This document shows, piece by piece, positions 61,503 through 64,000 of a stretch of DNA of 64,000 bases. How positions within the stretch are numbered: position 1 is the first letter of the stretch; each line of letters starts with the position of its first letter. The stretch covers positions 3,690,716 to 3,754,715 of the forward strand of contig CP158568.1 of assembly GCA_040269895.1 (NCBI GenBank), in the 5' to 3' direction. Below the pieces are notes generated by a model that was not told the DNA's origin, did not search any database, and saw nothing but the letters and a program-made list of their open reading frames with translations. The translations under genes and the position numbers were made by a program. The stretch comes from Ancalomicrobiaceae bacterium S20. Its GTDB lineage: Bacteria; Pseudomonadota; Alphaproteobacteria; Rhizobiales; Ancalomicrobiaceae.

Positions 61503-64000
61503 ATGGCTCTCATCAAGGAAATCGACTACGGCACGCCGATCAAGGTCGCCGAGAAGACCGTGACGCTCGAGATCGACGGCGTCTCCGTCACCGTGCCCGA
61601 GGGCACCTCGGTGATGGCGGCGGCCATGCATGTCGGGACCAAGATCCCGAAGCTCTGCGCGACCGACAGCCTCGAGCCGTTCGGCTCGTGCCGGCTCTGC
61701 CTGGTCGAGATCGAGGGCCGCCGCGGCACGCCGGCCTCGTGCACGACGCCGGCCGAGAACGGCATGAAGGTCAAGACGCAGTCGCCGCGGCTCGCCTCGC
61801 TGCGCAAGGGCGTCATGGAGCTCTACATCTCCGACCACCCGCTCGACTGCCTGACCTGCGCCGCCAACGGCGACTGCGAGCTGCAGGACATGGCCGGCGC
61901 GGTCGGCCTGCGCGAGGTCCGCTACGAGGCGGGCGAGAACCATTTCGAGAAGGCGGTCGCGCGTCCGAAGGATGAGACCAACCCCTATTTCACGCTCGAT
62001 CCGGCCAAGTGCATCGTCTGCTCGCGCTGCGTCCGCGCCTGCGAGGAGACGCAGGGCACCTTCGCGCTGACCATCGACGGCCGCGGCTTCGCGAGCTTCG
62101 TGTCGCCGGGCGGCACGGACTTCCTCGACAGCGAATGCGTCTCCTGCGGCGCCTGCGTGCAGGCCTGCCCGACCGCGACGCTGATCGAGAAGTCGGTGAT
62201 CGAGAAGGGCCAGCCGGAGCATTCGGTCGTGACGACCTGCGCCTATTGCGGCGTCGGCTGCTCGTTCAAGGCCGAGATGCAGGGTTCGGACGTCGTGCGC
62301 ATGGTGCCGTTCAAGGACGGCAAGGCGAACGAGGGCCATTCCTGCGTCAAGGGCCGCTTCGCCTTCGGCTATGCGACCCACAAGGACCGCATGACCAGGC
62401 CGATGATCCGCGCCAAGATCTCCGACCCGTGGCGCGAGGTCTCCTGGGAGGAGGCGATCGGTCACGCGGCGTCCGAGATCAAGCGGATCCAGGCCAAGTA
62501 CGGCACGGAATCGGTCGGCGCGATCACTTCGTCGCGCTGCACCAACGAGGAAGTGTTCGTCGTCCAGAAGCTGGTGCGCGCGGCGTTCAAGAACAACAAC
62601 GTCGACACCTGCGCCCGCGTCTGCCACTCGCCGACCGGCTACGGCCTGAAGACCACCTTCGGCACCTCGGCCGGCACGCAGGACTTCAAGTCGGTCGAAG
62701 AGGCCGACGTGATCCTGGTGATGGGCGCCAACCCGACCGACGGCCATCCGGTGTTCGCCAGCCGCATGAAGAAGCGGCTGCGCGCCGGCGCCAAGCTGAT
62801 CGTGATCGATCCGCGCCGGATCGATCTCGTGAAGTCGCCGCATATCGAGGCGCAGGTCCATCTGCCGCTGAAGCCGGGGACCAACGTCGCGATGGTCAAT
62901 GCCATCGCCCATGTGATCGTGACCGAAGGCCTCGTCGACGAGAGCTTCGTACGCGAGCGCTGCGACATGGTCGACTTCCTGGCCTGGGCGCAGTTCATCG
63001 CCGATCCGAGCAACGCACCGGAGGCGGCCGAGGCGATCACCGGCGTGCCGGCGGCCGACATCCGCGCGGCCGCCCGGCTCTATGCGACCGGTGGCAACGG
63101 CGCGATCTACTATGGCCTCGGCGTGACCGAGCACAGCCAGGGCTCGACCACGGTCATGGGCCTCGCCAACCTCGCCATGGCGACCGGCAACATCGGTCGC
63201 GAGGGCGTCGGCGTGAACCCGCTGCGCGGCCAGAACAACGTGCAGGGCTCGTGCGACATGGGCTCGTTCCCGCACGAGTTCTCCGGCTATCGCCATGTCT
63301 CGGACGACGCCACGCGCGAGATGTTCGAGCACATGTGGGGCGTGGCGCTGTCGCCCGAGCAGGGCCTGCGCATCCCCAACATGTTCGACGAGGCGATCGG
63401 CGGCGGCTTCAAGGCGCTCTATGTGCAGGGTGAGGACATCGCGCAGTCTGACCCGAACACGCAACACGTCCAGGCCGCGCTCGGCGCGATGGAATGCATC
63501 ATCGTGCAGGACCTGTTCCTGAACGAGACGGCCAAGTTCGCCCATGTGTTCCTGCCCGGCTCGTCGTTCCTGGAGAAGGACGGCACCTTCACCAACGCCG
63601 AGCGGCGCATCAGCCGCGTGCGCAAGGTGATGCCGGAACTGTCGGGCAAGTCGGAGTGGCAGGTCACGATCGACCTCGCCAAGGCGCTCGGCTACGACAT
63701 GGCCTACGCGCATCCGTCCGAGATCATGGACGAGATCGCACGGCTGACGCCGACCTTCGCCGGCGTCTCCTACGCCAAGCTCGACGAACTGGGCTCGGTG
63801 CAGTGGCCGTGCAACGACAAGGCGCCGGAAGGCACGCCGACCATGCACATCGGCGGCTTCGTGCGCGGCAAGGGCCAGTTCGTCGTCACGGAATACGTGC
63901 CCACCGACGAAAAGGTCACGCCGCGCTTCCCGCTGATCCTGACCACCGGCCGCATCCTGTCGCAGTACAACGTGGGCGCCCAGACGCGCCGCACGGAGAA
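61503..64000 (+). CDS. fdsA: NAD-dependent formate dehydrogenase alpha subunit (FdsA), partial
   Basis: FdsA is the catalytic bis-MGD molybdenum subunit that oxidises formate to CO2. Visible N-terminal domains are a [2Fe-2S] ferredoxin part (EPFGSCRLCLVEIEG), a His/Cys [4Fe-4S] segment (DHPLDCLTCAANGDCELQ), two further [4Fe-4S] clusters (CIVCSRCVRACEE, CVSCGACVQACPT), and then the molybdopterin oxidoreductase cluster CAYCGVGCSF. The likely Mo ligand is Cys374 in CARVCHSPTGYG. NPTDGHPVFASRM and NNVQGSCDMG follow. The ATG has GAGGGCGAC upstream. The frame is open to the window end at about 832 codons of an expected 950-990, so the C-terminus is missing. fdsC and fdsD probably follow outside. 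Confidence 0.95.
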   Translation, partial: MALIKEIDYGTPIKVAEKTVTLEIDGVSVTVPEGTSVMAAAMHVGTKIPKLCATDSLEPFGSCRLCLVEIEGRRGTPASCTTPAENGMKVKTQSPRLASLRKGVMELYISDHPLDCLTCAANGDCELQDMAGAVGLREVRYEAGENHFEKAVARPKDETNPYFTLDPAKCIVCSRCVRACEETQGTFALTIDGRGFASFVSPGGTDFLDSECVSCGACVQACPTATLIEKSVIEKGQPEHSVVTTCAYCGVGCSFKAEMQGSDVVRMVPFKDGKANEGHSCVKGRFAFGYATHKDRMTRPMIRAKISDPWREVSWEEAIGHAASEIKRIQAKYGTESVGAITSSRCTNEEVFVVQKLVRAAFKNNNVDTCARVCHSPTGYGLKTTFGTSAGTQDFKSVEEADVILVMGANPTDGHPVFASRMKKRLRAGAKLIVIDPRRIDLVKSPHIEAQVHLPLKPGTNVAMVNAIAHVIVTEGLVDESFVRERCDMVDFLAWAQFIADPSNAPEAAEAITGVPAADIRAAARLYATGGNGAIYYGLGVTEHSQGSTTVMGLANLAMATGNIGREGVGVNPLRGQNNVQGSCDMGSFPHEFSGYRHVSDDATREMFEHMWGVALSPEQGLRIPNMFDEAIGGGFKALYVQGEDIAQSDPNTQHVQAALGAMECIIVQDLFLNETAKFAHVFLPGSSFLEKDGTFTNAERRISRVRKVMPELSGKSEWQVTIDLAKALGYDMAYAHPSEIMDEIARLTPTFAGVSYAKLDELGSVQWPCNDKAPEGTPTMHIGGFVRGKGQFVVTEYVPTDEKVTPRFPLILTTGRILSQYNVGAQTRRTE

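Noticed and set aside
61410-63848. 812-codon open frame on the minus strand
   Set aside because: It is antisense to fdsA, whose cluster motifs are complete.

Overview
The window is high-GC DNA of alphaproteobacterial type, most likely Hyphomicrobiales (Rhizobiales). Supporting signs are the hisB-DUF2628-hisH-hisA order, a coaA pantothenate kinase next to hisE, an Omp25/31-like porin, a DUF1127 miniprotein, a TamA/TamB pair, and fadA-fadB-fadE driven by a MerR regulator. Nearly all genes are chromosomal in character. I saw no tRNA, rRNA, CRISPR array, insertion sequence or phage genes.

Layout: (1) 0-8.4 kb: a YgjP-type peptidase, then hisB-DUF2628-hisH-hisA and a DUF1045 protein on the plus strand. 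These converge on a minus-strand block of hisF-hisE-coaA followed by an MBL hydrolase and an ATP-grasp protein, so the his cluster is split and partly inverted. (2) 8.4-17.5 kb: DUF1127 miniprotein, small exported NTF2-like protein, porin, tamA and tamB. tamB carries two single-base frameshifts. A decayed Phd-type antitoxin lies downstream. (3) 17.8-31 kb: a minus-strand fatty-acid degradation region (fadE, fadB, fadA, MerR regulator, fadD, fadL, SCP2 protein, nitronate monooxygenase), then an Old Yellow Enzyme and a patatin. Four transcription units share an upstream motif (TGCCGNATACGTCAA), which I read as the MerR operator. (4) 31.3-52.3 kb: a large glycan or glycoside cassette in three blocks. 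Block one (plus) is myo-inositol-phosphate synthase, phosphatase, glycosyltransferase, nucleotidyltransferase, TIGR04290-type methyltransferase and a GH-like protein whose barrel halves are in permuted order. Block two (minus) is a phosphoribosyltransferase-like/kinase-like fusion, a small protein, two epimerases, a B12-binding radical SAM enzyme (TIGR04295-like) and four glycosyltransferases, with a UDP-glucuronate decarboxylase-like gene downstream. Block three (plus) is a PIG-L deacetylase, glycosyltransferase, GNAT acyltransferase and methyltransferase. (5) 52.3-59 kb: a Cys-rich copper-binding protein, a DUF2934 protein and two large hybrid histidine kinases. (6) 59.4-64 kb: NAD-dependent molybdenum formate dehydrogenase fdsG-fdsB-fdsA, with fdsA running off the window.

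The cassette in region 4 is the most interesting part. It makes inositol phosphate, activates and modifies sugars, transfers them with six glycosyltransferases (four of them relatives with a shared N-terminal motif), and then probably deacetylates, acylates and methylates the product. No membrane flippase, polymerase or exporter is encoded with it. Its product cannot be named from sequence alone.

Five genes or gene junctions (tamB twice, the 33.1 kb glycosyltransferase, the PIG-L deacetylase, the 49.3 kb glycosyltransferase) show the same defect: one base missing, in four cases in a short G or C run. This looks more like systematic homopolymer under-calling than biological decay, so those products are probably intact in the organism.
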